Both the position numbers and the translations under genes were made by a program. From an uncultured Lachnospiraceae bacterium (GTDB lineage: Bacteria; Bacillota; Clostridia; Lachnospirales; Lachnospiraceae), in NCBI GenBank assembly GCA_910578555.1, contig CAJTPS010000020.1, positions 4,768 to 68,767 of the forward strand: a stretch of 64,000 bases of DNA, read 5' to 3'. The notes under the pieces are model-generated. The model saw only the letters and a program-made list of their open reading frames with translations. It made no database searches and was not told the DNA's origin. Shown here one piece after another: positions 26,047 through 35,062 of this stretch. Position 1 is the stretch's first letter. Each line of letters starts with the position of its first letter.

Positions 26047-27324
26047 ATGTTGTTGGAAAAGATAAACAGGTTTTGGAAAGCCGGCTTAATCGAAACGAAT
26101 AAAAAAACTCCTTTATTTGTAATGATTATGTTTACATTGCTGATATTGGCGGGATGCAGCGATGAAACGCCGGAGGGATCGGACATTGGGATCGCACAGG
26201 CAGATAATGACGTGTATTTTTCTGATGAAAATGATTCTGCCGATGTACAAAGCATAGAAGAGATCCTCAATGATATTTATGCTGAAGCGACAGGCGCAAA
26301 TACATTGGGAAGTGTGGATACTATGCGGCGTATGGTTGCCAGGCTTGGTGAAAACGGATATGTGGCTGTTGACAGTGAAAATCAGGTTGACATGACGCAG
26401 GCAGAGCAGGCGCTTTTATTTTGCAAAGCAGTAGATGAAAAAGAGACTGCGGAATTGACAATTATAGTAATTATGGAGATGGGGATTCGTAAATTTGATT
26501 TAAAAACAGAGGACGGCAACGTAAATATTGTCAGGGGATATTACCAATATGATCAGAATGGGTGTCTGAAAAACAGAAGTACAGTAAGTTATCCGGCGGA
26601 CTTCTGGCAGTATACGGAGGAAGGGTATCTGGTCTTTGAGGGAAGCTGCTTTACAGATGAGGATTATATACTGACATTAAGTGAAACAACAGAACATACG
26701 ATGCTTCGGATTTTGCCTTTGGATGAAAAGTGCAGGGAATATAACAGAAAGTATATTCTGCCGGTTGGTTATGAGCAGAACAATCTGTTTCTCTGTAATT
26801 GGAGAGAGGGCGATTCCGGGGATCTGGATTTCTACGATTTATTTGACAGGTTCTATCCAATGGTGCACAGTCAGCCCGTGCCTTATATGGCGGATGAAAA
26901 TTTAGGAGTCGGATCTGTTTTCCAGGTGCCGGGAGAACTATTTGAAAACGTGATCGGGGCATATTTCAATGTGGACAGTGAAACGCTTCGTTCTAAAACA
27001 ACATATATTCCGGAACTTGCCGCTTATGAGTACAGACCACGGGGTTTTTACGAGGTGGAATATCCAGATATTGCGTATCCGGAAGTAGTTGGGTATACGG
27101 AGAACGAGGATGGGACAGTCACGCTTCATATCAATGCAGTGTATCCCAATGGGAATATGTCTAAGGAGTTTTCGCACACGACCGTAATCCGTCCATTAAG
27201 TGAGGGCAGTTTCCGGTATGTATCGAATGAGATCATTTTACCGGAAGGAAGTTATGAGATCTGGTGGCACTCAAATCGGCTGACAGAGGAAGAGTGGAAA
27301 GAGGTTTATGGAAGAAGAACTTAA
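26047..27324 (+). CDS. Hypothetical lipoprotein (possibly DUF6070-like)
   Basis: A 425-residue predicted lipoprotein with an unusually long N-region of about 20 residues before the hydrophobic core. The lipobox is LAGC, with Cys at about 37. The mature part is acidic and rich in Tyr and Phe. It resembles, from memory, a Lachnospiraceae lipoprotein family of unknown function (DUF6070); this is uncertain. ATG 26047 has GGAGG 11 nt upstream; an in-frame GTG at 26035 overlaps that site. Base composition is more AT-rich than its neighbours, hinting at separate origin. Confidence 0.7.
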   Translation: MLLEKINRFWKAGLIETNKKTPLFVMIMFTLLILAGCSDETPEGSDIGIAQADNDVYFSDENDSADVQSIEEILNDIYAEATGANTLGSVDTMRRMVARLGENGYVAVDSENQVDMTQAEQALLFCKAVDEKETAELTIIVIMEMGIRKFDLKTEDGNVNIVRGYYQYDQNGCLKNRSTVSYPADFWQYTEEGYLVFEGSCFTDEDYILTLSETTEHTMLRILPLDEKCREYNRKYILPVGYEQNNLFLCNWREGDSGDLDFYDLFDRFYPMVHSQPVPYMADENLGVGSVFQVPGELFENVIGAYFNVDSETLRSKTTYIPELAAYEYRPRGFYEVEYPDIAYPEVVGYTENEDGTVTLHINAVYPNGNMSKEFSHTTVIRPLSEGSFRYVSNEIILPEGSYEIWWHSNRLTEEEWKEVYGRRT

Positions 27325-27433
27325 TAATATGGCACTGACAGCCGCAGGACAGGTAAAAAGAGGTGTATAAAGACATAGACATGATAACAGGGGATTTCAG
27401 GAAGCCAGTGCTGTAAACGGGAATATTTCTTTT

Positions 27434-27469
27434 AAGGATGGCCGCCGCGCTATGCGAAAGCCATCCTTT
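27434..27469. terminator. Bidirectional terminator between convergent genes
   Basis: AAGGATGGC pairs with GCCATCCTT around a 17-nt loop. T-rich sequence lies on both sides, serving the lipoprotein gene (+) and the GH16 gene (-). Confidence 0.75.
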
Positions 27470-27487
27470 CTATCAGTTATACATATT

Positions 27488-28849
27488 CTATTCCGTTATA
27501 TCTTCCACACGTACATTCGTAATGTCAACGTCCGCCGTGGAGCCGCAGTTCCCCAGATTAAATTCCAGTCTGCCTTTTACATCGTCACGCTGGTTCATGT
27601 CAAATTCAAATGCGAAGGTATGCCATTCTTTCGTGACTGTCAGCTTGGTATCGGGAAGGTAGCGTACCCAGTCCGCATAGGGAGCGGTTACGGAGGTAAT
27701 GATCTGTCGCTCTTCGGAAGCCTTTGCATCGAAGGAGACCCGGTAGGTATGCCCCTTGTAGAAGGGAATATCCCAGTGTACAAGCTGCACTGAGTAGTCG
27801 GCATCTCCTGCCGCTTCGGTGGTGATTGTGATCATGTTATCTGAGATCTTCGCGGTGCCTTTACCGTTTTCTGCTAACAGAAATTCCCAGTCCACGGGTG
27901 TTGTCAGATCAGCAGAAGTATCTCCGAAATCCCAGTTGGTAATATAGTTGCCGGTTTCATCGGCTTCCCTTACTATAATTTCAGGTTTCTTGACATTTGT
28001 GTCATAACTTTCTTTCTGATAGACGCGGACATAGTCGATCAGAAATTCGGCATGGTCGAAGTCGGTGGTCTCGTCGGGATTGCCCGGCCAGGTGCCGCCC
28101 ACAGCCAGGTTCATCTGCACGAAGAAGGTTTGGTTAAAGGGAGCGGGGTATTCTTTTTCCTCGCCGCCGGGCGCGGCAGTAAACCAGTCATTACAGGTGA
28201 GCACCGGTTCTTCATCGATGTAGAAGCGGATTTCACCCGGTTCCCACTCCACGGAATACTCATGGAAATCATCTGCAAAAGAACCTTCTTCCAACACGCG
28301 TTTCCCTTGCTGCTGGCCGTGAGGTTCGCCGTAGTGGATGGTGGAGTATGCCGTGTCGGGTGCGTGGCCCAGAACCTCCATGATATCGATCTCTCCGCAT
28401 TTAGGCCAGTTGCCGTAATAGCTTTCTCTGGTGGGCATCATCCATGCGGCGGGCCACAGCCCCTGGCCTTCGGGCACTTTGGCGCGCACGATGACCTTGC
28501 CGTACATGAAATCAGCCTTGTTCTTGGAGTTGACCTTACCCGAGGTATAATAATCCTTGCCGGCGTCGGTCTGCGTCTTGACTGCTTTCAGCACGAGATT
28601 GCCGTCCGCCACATAAATATTGTCTTCGGAATCTGTGTATTCCTGCAGTTCGCTGTTGGTCCATCCGGGGTTTCTAAGTTCCTTTGTCCAGATTTCTTCA
28701 TTTAATGTTTTGCCGTCAAACTCGTCATGCCAGAGCAGCTGATAGCCGTCCAGTTCGGACGGGGTATTTGCGCCCGGTTTATTGCCGCCGCAGGAAGTAA
28801 GCGCGATACAGCCGAGCAGGCATACAACGGATATGAATTTACTTTTCAT
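27488..28849 (-). CDS. GH16-family beta-glucanase lipoprotein with C-terminal CBM-like domain
   Basis: A 453-residue secreted lipoprotein; the lipobox LTSC places the lipidated cysteine at residue 20. Residues ~35-275 are a GH16 catalytic domain with the active-site motif EIDIME (Glu153 and Glu158) and LWPAAWMMPT. A C-terminal beta-sandwich (about 305-453, from NYITNWDFGDTSADL) resembles CBM4/9-type carbohydrate-binding modules. The likely substrate is a beta-1,3 or beta-1,3-1,4 glucan. ATG 28847-28849 follows GGAGG. No sugar transporter or regulator is adjacent, so it stands alone. Confidence 0.92.
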   Translation of the reverse strand: MKSKFISVVCLLGCIALTSCGGNKPGANTPSELDGYQLLWHDEFDGKTLNEEIWTKELRNPGWTNSELQEYTDSEDNIYVADGNLVLKAVKTQTDAGKDYYTSGKVNSKNKADFMYGKVIVRAKVPEGQGLWPAAWMMPTRESYYGNWPKCGEIDIMEVLGHAPDTAYSTIHYGEPHGQQQGKRVLEEGSFADDFHEYSVEWEPGEIRFYIDEEPVLTCNDWFTAAPGGEEKEYPAPFNQTFFVQMNLAVGGTWPGNPDETTDFDHAEFLIDYVRVYQKESYDTNVKKPEIIVREADETGNYITNWDFGDTSADLTTPVDWEFLLAENGKGTAKISDNMITITTEAAGDADYSVQLVHWDIPFYKGHTYRVSFDAKASEERQIITSVTAPYADWVRYLPDTKLTVTKEWHTFAFEFDMNQRDDVKGRLEFNLGNCGSTADVDITNVRVEDITE

Positions 28850-29042
28850 GTGCTTTTCCTCCGAATAAATAGTCATAGTATTTTATTATCATACCATTTT
28901 TGGCTGTGTGGAAATATCATTTCCATTACTTTTATGTCATTTTGTAATAGCTTTTCTGTTGCTCTTCACACCTCTGCCATGTGCTTGTATGAATGACAGT
29001 AATCAAACCGTAACTGCTTTACCGGTATTTATTTTGATGATA

Positions 29043-29071
29043 TTGTGGTCTGATTTCTCATGTGTTATAAT
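29043..29071 (+). promoter_or_regulatory. Promoter of the racemase gene
   Basis: TTGTGG (29043-29048), 17 bp, then a consensus TATAAT (29066-29071). Confidence 0.6.
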
Positions 29072-29100
29072 TTCTCTGTTGCGGAACAGGAGAAGTTTGT

Positions 29101-29123
29101 GCCTGCGGCCCAAATTCGCAGGC
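29101..29123 (+). promoter_or_regulatory. Leader hairpin before the racemase
   Basis: GCCTGCG and CGCAGGC form a perfect 7-bp stem with a 9-nt loop, just upstream of AAAGG and the start codon. It could affect ribosome access. Confidence 0.4.
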
Positions 29124-29146
29124 TACGGAAAGGCATGGGCATAAAT

Positions 29147-29839
29147 ATGAAGAAATTAGGTCTGGTCGGCGGAACAGGACCGGAATCAACACTGGTATAC
29201 TATAAGGAGATCAACCGCCTGATTCATGAGAAGACGGGCGGACAGGCATTCCCGGAGATTGCCGTGGAGAGCGTTGATTTGTACAAGGCGCTGGGATTTG
29301 TGGGAAGCGGGAAATATGAAGAACTGTGTGCATATCTGTCTAACGCGGTGCATAATCTTGTGAACGGCGGGGCGGAAGTTGTCGCGCTGACAGCCGGAAC
29401 GATGCACGTCGTATATGACGAGTTGAAAGACAAGGTGGTGATGCCGTTTATCAGTATTCCCGAGTCGGTCTGTGAAACTGCCATGGAGCGTGGTTATAAG
29501 AAACTTGGTCTTCTGGGCACGGTCTTTACCATGCGGGAAGACTTTTTTAAGAAACCTTTTGTGGACAGGGGAATTGAGATCGTCATTCCGTCGGAAGAAG
29601 AGATGATGCTGATTAATGAGAGAATTGCCAAAGAGCTGGAATGCGGAATTGTGAAAGATTCCACGAGGGCGGAGCTTGTGAGCATTATCACAAGGATGCG
29701 GGATCAGGGCGGAATCGAGGCTGTTATTCTGGGTTGCACGGAACTTCCGCTCATATTGAATACAGACAACTGCCCGACAGAATGTCTGGATATCATGCAG
29801 ATCCATATCAACAGGCTGGTGGAATTGATTGCGGAGTAA
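29147..29839 (+). CDS. Aspartate/glutamate racemase-family protein
   Basis: A 230-residue cofactor-independent racemase-type protein. The N-terminal motif is LGLVGGTGPESTLVYY, and the second catalytic cysteine is in VILGCTELPLI. At the first catalytic position the segment reads LTAGTMH, with no cysteine. This resembles members with Thr at that place, such as the L-Asp/Glu-specific E. coli YgeA group. Activity is therefore plausible but may be altered. The start ATG 29147 is chosen by homology; an ATG at 29135 is in frame. A NifX-like gene follows by 39 bp. Confidence 0.85.
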   Translation: MKKLGLVGGTGPESTLVYYKEINRLIHEKTGGQAFPEIAVESVDLYKALGFVGSGKYEELCAYLSNAVHNLVNGGAEVVALTAGTMHVVYDELKDKVVMPFISIPESVCETAMERGYKKLGLLGTVFTMREDFFKKPFVDRGIEIVIPSEEEMMLINERIAKELECGIVKDSTRAELVSIITRMRDQGGIEAVILGCTELPLILNTDNCPTECLDIMQIHINRLVELIAE

Positions 29840-29878
29840 CATGGAAAGGAATGATAATATAGAAAAGGAGAGGACGTT

Positions 29879-30286
29879 ATGAAAGTTGCAGTAACTTATG
29901 AAGACGGAAATGTATTTGCGCATTTCGGGCGTACGGAGCAGTTTAAGCTTTATGATATTGCAGGCGGAAAAGTTGCGGATGCGCAGGTGGTCAGTACGGA
30001 CGGGAACGGTCACGGCGCGCTGGCAGGCATGCTTGCGGGATGGAACGTGGATACGCTGATCTGCGGCGGGATCGGTGCGGGCGCGCAGTCGGCGCTTATG
30101 GAAGCCGGGATCAGATTCTACGGCGGTGTGTCCGGCAGTGCGGATGAGGCGGTGCAGGCTCTGCTTGCGGGCACGCTTACCTACAATGCCGATGTGCACT
30201 GTGAACATCAGGGACACGGAGACCATGAGGAAGGGGATAGCTGCGGCAGCGACCGGCACGGCTGCCCGGGCAGTGAGAAATTCTGA
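29879..30286 (+). CDS. NifX/NafY-type dinitrogenase iron-molybdenum cofactor-like protein
   Basis: A 135-residue protein of the DiNase_FeMo-co fold: MKVAVTYEDGNVFAHFGRTE, LICGGIGAGAQSALMEAGI, and a strand-helix pattern to about residue 105. The tail is rich in His, Cys and Asp (HCEHQGHGDHEEGDSCGSD), suggesting metal binding. Such proteins bind Fe-S or Mo-Fe cofactors in nitrogen fixers; in non-fixers their role is unknown, and no nif genes are present here. ATG 29879 follows AGGAG. Confidence 0.88.
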   Translation: MKVAVTYEDGNVFAHFGRTEQFKLYDIAGGKVADAQVVSTDGNGHGALAGMLAGWNVDTLICGGIGAGAQSALMEAGIRFYGGVSGSADEAVQALLAGTLTYNADVHCEHQGHGDHEEGDSCGSDRHGCPGSEKF

Positions 30287-30323
30287 TTTCCTGCCGGCGA
30301 AAGCGCAGGGGTGCGGTCCTGCT

Positions 30324-30352
30324 TGAAAATCCGGATAAAACGGTGTAGAATC
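30324..30352 (+). promoter_or_regulatory. Promoter of hisS-aspS
   Basis: TTGAAA (30324-30329), a 17-bp spacer and TAGAAT (30347-30352). The leader to hisS is only about 70 nt, too short for a T-box. Confidence 0.65.
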
Positions 30353-30395
30353 GTAGCAGTAAACTAATATATGGAAGATGGTGACAGGGAAGCAG

Positions 30396-30413
30396 AAGAC
30401 TGAACTGTTACGG
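30396..30413 (+). repeat. Half copy of the element D arm in the hisS leader
   Basis: GAAGACTGAACTGTTACG matches the right arm of element D (41646-41663) in 17 of 18 positions. It lies 5 bp before the hisS Shine-Dalgarno. Confidence 0.5.
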
Positions 30414-30428
30414 AAGATGGGAGAAATT

Positions 30429-31691
30429 ATGGCACTCAGTAAGAAGCCGGTTACCGGTATGAAAGATATTCTTCCGGAGGAGATGGAGATCCGTGACTAT
30501 GTCATCGGCGTCATCAAGGAAACTTACGGAAATTTCGGATTTACCTCGATTGAGACGCCCTGTGTGGAGAATATAGCGAACTTAAACTGTAAAGCAGGCG
30601 GCGAAAATGAGAAACTGATTTTCAAGATTTTAAAGAGAGGCGAGAAGCTGCGGCTTGCACAGGCGCAGAGTGAGGACGACCTTGTGGACGGCGGACTCCG
30701 GTATGATTTAACGGTGCCGCTTGTACGCTATTATTCCAATCATGCGAATGAGCTCCCGGCGCCTTTCAAGGCATTGCAGATGGGAAATGTCTGGCGTGCG
30801 GACAGACCGCAGAGAGGGCGTTACCGTCAGTTCATGCAGTGTGATATTGATATTCTGGGCGAGGCGGGTAATCTGGCGGAAATCGAACTGATACTGGCGA
30901 CGACAACGACGCTTGGCAGACTCGGTTTCAGGAATTTCAATATCCGCATTAACGACAGGCAGATTCTCAAAGCCATGGCGGCTTACAGCGGGTTTGTGGA
31001 AGATGATTACGATCAGGTATTCATCATCCTTGATAAGATGGACAAGATCGGTATAGAGGGTGTAGAGGCGGAACTGCATGAGGCAGGCTACGATCAGACG
31101 TGCGTGAGTAAGTACATGGAACTCTACAGAGGACTGCAGGATACGGACGATATGGTCGGTTATCTTGCGGACAGGCTTTCCGGAGTCCTGTCAGGGGAAG
31201 TTATGGAGAGCTTTAAGGAGATCATCGACAGCGTGGAAGCGACGAAAGGTGATTTCTTTGAACTGGTATTTGACCCGACGCTTGTGCGCGGTATGTCCTA
31301 CTATACCGGTACGATTTTCGAGATCGATATGCCGGAGTTTGGCGGTAGCTGCGGAGGTGGCGGAAGATACGATAAGATGGTGGGCAAATTTACGGGTAAT
31401 GATGTGCCGGCGTGCGGCTTCTCCATCGGATTCGAGAGAATTATTTTATTGCTGCTGGAAAGCGGTTTTCAGGTGCCGAAGACAGGACAAAAGATTGCCT
31501 ATCTGCTGGAAAAAGGTCTGCCGTCCGGTAAGCTGTGCGAAGTGATGGCACAGGCGCAGGAAGAGCGCGCGCATGGCAATCAGATTCTGGTGGCGCGCAT
31601 GAACAAGAACAAGAAATTCCAGAAGGAACAGCTTACCGCGCAAGGGTACGAAGCGTTTCAGGAGTTTTATAAGGAAGAGTTGAAAAGATAG
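30429..31691 (+). CDS. hisS: Histidyl-tRNA synthetase
   Basis: Charges tRNA-His; class II synthetase of 420 residues. Motif 2 lies in GNVWRADRPQRGRYRQFMQC, the HisA-type motif is RGMSYYTGTIFEI, and motif 3 is PACGFSIGFERI. A short anticodon-binding domain ends the protein. ATG 30429 has GGGAG 6 nt upstream and fits the family start (PVTGMKDILPEE). An upstream in-frame start at 30378 would translate the element D fragment. aspS follows by 75 bp, the usual hisS-aspS pairing in Firmicutes. Confidence 0.95.
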   Translation: MALSKKPVTGMKDILPEEMEIRDYVIGVIKETYGNFGFTSIETPCVENIANLNCKAGGENEKLIFKILKRGEKLRLAQAQSEDDLVDGGLRYDLTVPLVRYYSNHANELPAPFKALQMGNVWRADRPQRGRYRQFMQCDIDILGEAGNLAEIELILATTTTLGRLGFRNFNIRINDRQILKAMAAYSGFVEDDYDQVFIILDKMDKIGIEGVEAELHEAGYDQTCVSKYMELYRGLQDTDDMVGYLADRLSGVLSGEVMESFKEIIDSVEATKGDFFELVFDPTLVRGMSYYTGTIFEIDMPEFGGSCGGGGRYDKMVGKFTGNDVPACGFSIGFERIILLLLESGFQVPKTGQKIAYLLEKGLPSGKLCEVMAQAQEERAHGNQILVARMNKNKKFQKEQLTAQGYEAFQEFYKEELKR

Positions 31692-31766
31692 AGATTCTGT
31701 ACGGACAAAAAGTGTTGTTTGAAGACAGCCGGAACAAAGACAGGACAGATATGAGGAGGAAGAAAA

Positions 31767-33581
31767 GTGGCAGAGTCTATGAAAGGCTGGAAGCGGTCGC
31801 ATCGTTGTGCGGAGCTTTCCACACAGAATGTCGGAGAAGAAGTAACCGTTATGGGATGGGTACAGAAACAGAGAAACAAGGGCGGTATTATATTTGTTGA
31901 TCTGAGAGACCGTTCCGGTATTCTGCAGATTATTTTTGAGGAAAATGACTGTGGCGCGGAGGCGTTTGCCAAGGCTGAGAAAATGCGCAGCGAGTTTGTG
32001 ATTGCCGTAACCGGTAAGGTAGAGAAGCGTTCCGGTGCGGTCAATGAGAATCTGAAAACCGGTGAGATCGAAATTCGTGCCGCACAGGTGCGTATATTGT
32101 CAGAGTCCGAGACACCCCCGTTTCCGGTGGAAGCCGATGCTAAGACGAAGGAAGAAATTCGCTTAAAATACCGGTATCTGGATTTGAGAAGACCTGATTT
32201 GCAGGATAAGATTATCCTGAGAAGTAAAATTGCTTCCGAGATGCGCGCATTTATGGCAAACGAAGGATTTCTGGAGATTGAGACGCCGATCCTGTGCAAG
32301 TCCACGCCGGAAGGTGCCAGGGATTACCTGGTGCCCAGCCGTGTGCATCCGGGCAGTTTCTATGCGCTGCCGCAGTCGCCGCAGCTCTATAAACAGCTTC
32401 TGATGTGCTCCGGTTACGACAGATATTTCCAGATCGCACGCTGCTTCAGAGACGAAGACCTGCGTGCCGACAGACAGCCGGAGTTTACGCAGGCGGATAT
32501 GGAATTATCATTTGTGGATGTCGATGATGTGATAGACGTCAACGAGAGACTGATCAGGCATGTATGCAAGGAGGCGATCGGGCTCGATGTACAGATTCCG
32601 CTGCCGCGGATCACATGGCAGGATGCGATGGACCGTTACGGTTCCGACAAGCCGGACACCCGTTTTGCGATGGAACTGACGGATGTGTCCGGGGTCGTTG
32701 CAGGATGCGGGTTCGGCGTATTTACATCGGCGCTGGAAAACGGCGGTTCTGTCCGAGGACTGAATGTGAAGGGACAGGCGGCGATGCCCCGTAAGAAGAT
32801 TGACGCGCTGGTAGATTTTGCCAAAGGCTACGGTGCCAAAGGACTGGCATATTTGAGCGTGCAGGAGGACGGCACCTATAAGTCTTCTTTTGCAAAATTT
32901 ATGACAGAGGAAGAACTGGGCAGGCTGGTACAGGCCATGCAGGGTGAGAAGGGCGATCTGCTTCTCTTTGCGGCTGATAAGAAAAATATTGTATACAGCG
33001 TGCTTGGCGCGCTGCGTGTGGAGCTGGGTAAGCAGCTTGGCTTGATTGACGAATCGAAGTTCAACTTCTTATGGGTAGTGGACTTCCCGCTGTTAGAGTG
33101 GAGCGAGGAAGAGAACCGCTTTATGGCGATGCATCATCCTTTTACTATGCCGATGGAGGAGGACTGGCAGTATATTGATTCCGATCCGGGGCGTGTCCGG
33201 GCGAAGGCGTATGATATCGTATTAAACGGCGTGGAGCTGGGCGGCGGTTCCGTCAGAATCCATCAGGATGACATACAGGAGAAGATGTTTGAGGTACTCG
33301 GATTTACGAAGGAGCAGGCGTGGGAGCAATTCGGCTTCCTGTTAAACGCTTTCAGGTACGGTGTACCGCCTCACGCGGGATTGGCTTACGGTCTTGACAG
33401 ATTTGTGATGCTTCTTGTCGGGGCGGATAATATCCGTGAGGTCATTGCATTCCCGAAGATCAAGGATGCGTCCTGTCTGATGACAGAGGCGCCTGGCACG
33501 GTGGATGAGAAGCAGCTCGCGGAGCTGCAGATTGCATTTGCGCCGGAGTGTAAAGATGGAGAACAGGATAAGAACGTTTAG
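31767..33581 (+). CDS. aspS: Aspartyl-tRNA synthetase
   Basis: Charges tRNA-Asp; 604 residues with the bacterial layout: N-terminal OB fold (VTVMGWVQKQRNKGGIIFVD), motif 2 FRDEDLRADRQPEFTQADME, the GAD insertion domain (about 300-420) and motif 3 GLAYGLDRFVMLL. The start is GTG 31767, with GGAGG 8 nt upstream. It is likely cotranscribed with hisS. Confidence 0.96.
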   Translation: MAESMKGWKRSHRCAELSTQNVGEEVTVMGWVQKQRNKGGIIFVDLRDRSGILQIIFEENDCGAEAFAKAEKMRSEFVIAVTGKVEKRSGAVNENLKTGEIEIRAAQVRILSESETPPFPVEADAKTKEEIRLKYRYLDLRRPDLQDKIILRSKIASEMRAFMANEGFLEIETPILCKSTPEGARDYLVPSRVHPGSFYALPQSPQLYKQLLMCSGYDRYFQIARCFRDEDLRADRQPEFTQADMELSFVDVDDVIDVNERLIRHVCKEAIGLDVQIPLPRITWQDAMDRYGSDKPDTRFAMELTDVSGVVAGCGFGVFTSALENGGSVRGLNVKGQAAMPRKKIDALVDFAKGYGAKGLAYLSVQEDGTYKSSFAKFMTEEELGRLVQAMQGEKGDLLLFAADKKNIVYSVLGALRVELGKQLGLIDESKFNFLWVVDFPLLEWSEEENRFMAMHHPFTMPMEEDWQYIDSDPGRVRAKAYDIVLNGVELGGGSVRIHQDDIQEKMFEVLGFTKEQAWEQFGFLLNAFRYGVPPHAGLAYGLDRFVMLLVGADNIREVIAFPKIKDASCLMTEAPGTVDEKQLAELQIAFAPECKDGEQDKNV

Positions 33582-33638
33582 AAACAGAATCGGTGTCATG
33601 CGGGGAGCAGGCATTGTACAGCTGAGAGGAGGACACAG

Positions 33639-33881
33639 ATGAATATACAGAATCCGGCAGCGATTATACAGTTGATGAATTTATGGAGCCGTTTTCAGAA
33701 TAATCATCCGAAGTTTCCAAAGTTTATTTCGGCGGTGGTGAGAAACGGCATCAAAGAGGGCAGTATCATCGAGATTAAAGTGACTACCGCGGATGGCGAG
33801 AGTTTTGACTCGAATCTGAAGGTCAACGCAGACGATATGGAGATGGTTGAACAGCTTAGAAATCTGACGCTGGAACGGTAG
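33639..33881 (+). CDS. Small conserved-looking hypothetical protein
   Basis: An 80-residue protein beginning MNIQNPAAIIQLMNLWSRFQ. It has a helical N-terminal half followed by a short beta region (GSIIEIKVTTADGESF) and a helix. There is no signal or membrane segment. The GAGGAGG site before ATG 33639 makes it a convincing gene. It lies 57 bp after aspS. I recognise no function. Confidence 0.75.
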   Translation: MNIQNPAAIIQLMNLWSRFQNNHPKFPKFISAVVRNGIKEGSIIEIKVTTADGESFDSNLKVNADDMEMVEQLRNLTLER

Positions 33882-34043
33882 CGGCTTTTACTCTGACAAG
33901 TTATCTTCCGGAGGCCTGGTGATTTTCTCAGGTGCCCGCAGGGTAACTTTTGTCATGGGATCATTTGTGCCGGTGCGCGTAATTGCAAGGCGGCCGGACA
34001 TAACATGTACGATTATGATTATGAATATACAGGGTGTGTAAGG

Positions 34044-35048
34044 ATGAACAGATTTATATTGAGACAGTCTCTGCTGCTGTTTCTGACAGCGGTGATCTGG
34101 GGCGTGGCGTTTGTGGCGCAGAGTGCGGGCATGGATTATGTGGGGCCTTTTACTTATAACGGCGTGCGTTGCATTCTGGGCGGTCTGGTTCTGCTGCCGT
34201 GTATCGCGCTGCTCGACAGACTGCAGGGTGGCAGGAGTGCGCAAGGCGATGCGGCGGCGCAGGCGGCAGAGGGCATGAAGACAGAAGAAGCGTTGATGCC
34301 GACGGCGGCGGAAGCACGTAAGAGAAGCAGAAGACAACTGGCGGCAGGCGGTATATGCTGCGGTGTTATTTTATTTGTGGCAAGCAGTTTACAGCAGCTC
34401 GGCATTCAGTATACGTCGGTCGGAAAAGCAGGATTTCTCACGGCGATGTATATCCTGCTTGTGCCGGTCATGGGACTGTTCGTACATAAGAAGGTTGGCA
34501 TGAAAGTATGGATCGGCGTCGTTTTTGCAGTTTGCGGATTGTATCTGCTGTGTATGACGAACGGGTTTAAACTGGAACGGGGAGACGCGCTGGTGCTTGC
34601 CTGTGCGGTGGTCTTTTCACTGCATATTCTGGTGATCGATTATTTCTCACCGAAGGTGGATGGCGTGCGTATGTCCTGTATTCAGTTCTGGGTATGCGGC
34701 ATTGTGGCGCTGCTTTGCAGTTTCGTGTTTGAACACCCCGATCTAAACAGCATTCTTACCGCCTGGCAGCCGGTCTGCTACGGCGGGATCATGTCCTGCG
34801 GCGTTGCATATACGCTGCAGATTGTCGGACAGAAAGGCATGAATCCGACGGTGGCGTCGTTGATCTTAAGTCTGGAGTCTGTTGTGTCCGTAGTGGCGGG
34901 ATTCCTGATTCTGGAGCAGACGATGAGCAGAAGAGAACTGCTCGGCTGCAGTCTGATGATCGTAGCGATCGTGCTGGCGCAGCTGCCGGACAGGAACAAC
35001 CGGGGCATGGCAGGTAGAGAAAAAATTGTTGAAACAAAACAAGGATGA
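34044..35048 (+). CDS. EamA/DMT-superfamily transporter
   Basis: A 334-residue permease with about ten membrane helices in two EamA repeats: LTAVIWGVAFVAQSAGMDYV in the first, MSCGVAYTLQIVGQKGMNPT in the second. A charged loop of about 40 residues (about 62-103) separates helices 2 and 3 and is longer than usual. The substrate is unknown; family members export amino acids or metabolites. The start is uncertain: ATG 34044 fits the first helix, and an earlier in-frame ATG exists at 34005. The next gene begins 14 bp downstream. Confidence 0.88.
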   Translation: MNRFILRQSLLLFLTAVIWGVAFVAQSAGMDYVGPFTYNGVRCILGGLVLLPCIALLDRLQGGRSAQGDAAAQAAEGMKTEEALMPTAAEARKRSRRQLAAGGICCGVILFVASSLQQLGIQYTSVGKAGFLTAMYILLVPVMGLFVHKKVGMKVWIGVVFAVCGLYLLCMTNGFKLERGDALVLACAVVFSLHILVIDYFSPKVDGVRMSCIQFWVCGIVALLCSFVFEHPDLNSILTAWQPVCYGGIMSCGVAYTLQIVGQKGMNPTVASLILSLESVVSVVAGFLILEQTMSRRELLGCSLMIVAIVLAQLPDRNNRGMAGREKIVETKQG

Positions 35049-35062
35049 GAAGGGGAAGCGGT

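Noticed and set aside
30353..30428. Possible T-box riboswitch before hisS
   Set aside because: The leader is only about 70 nt and lacks the T-box sequence and an alternative terminator.
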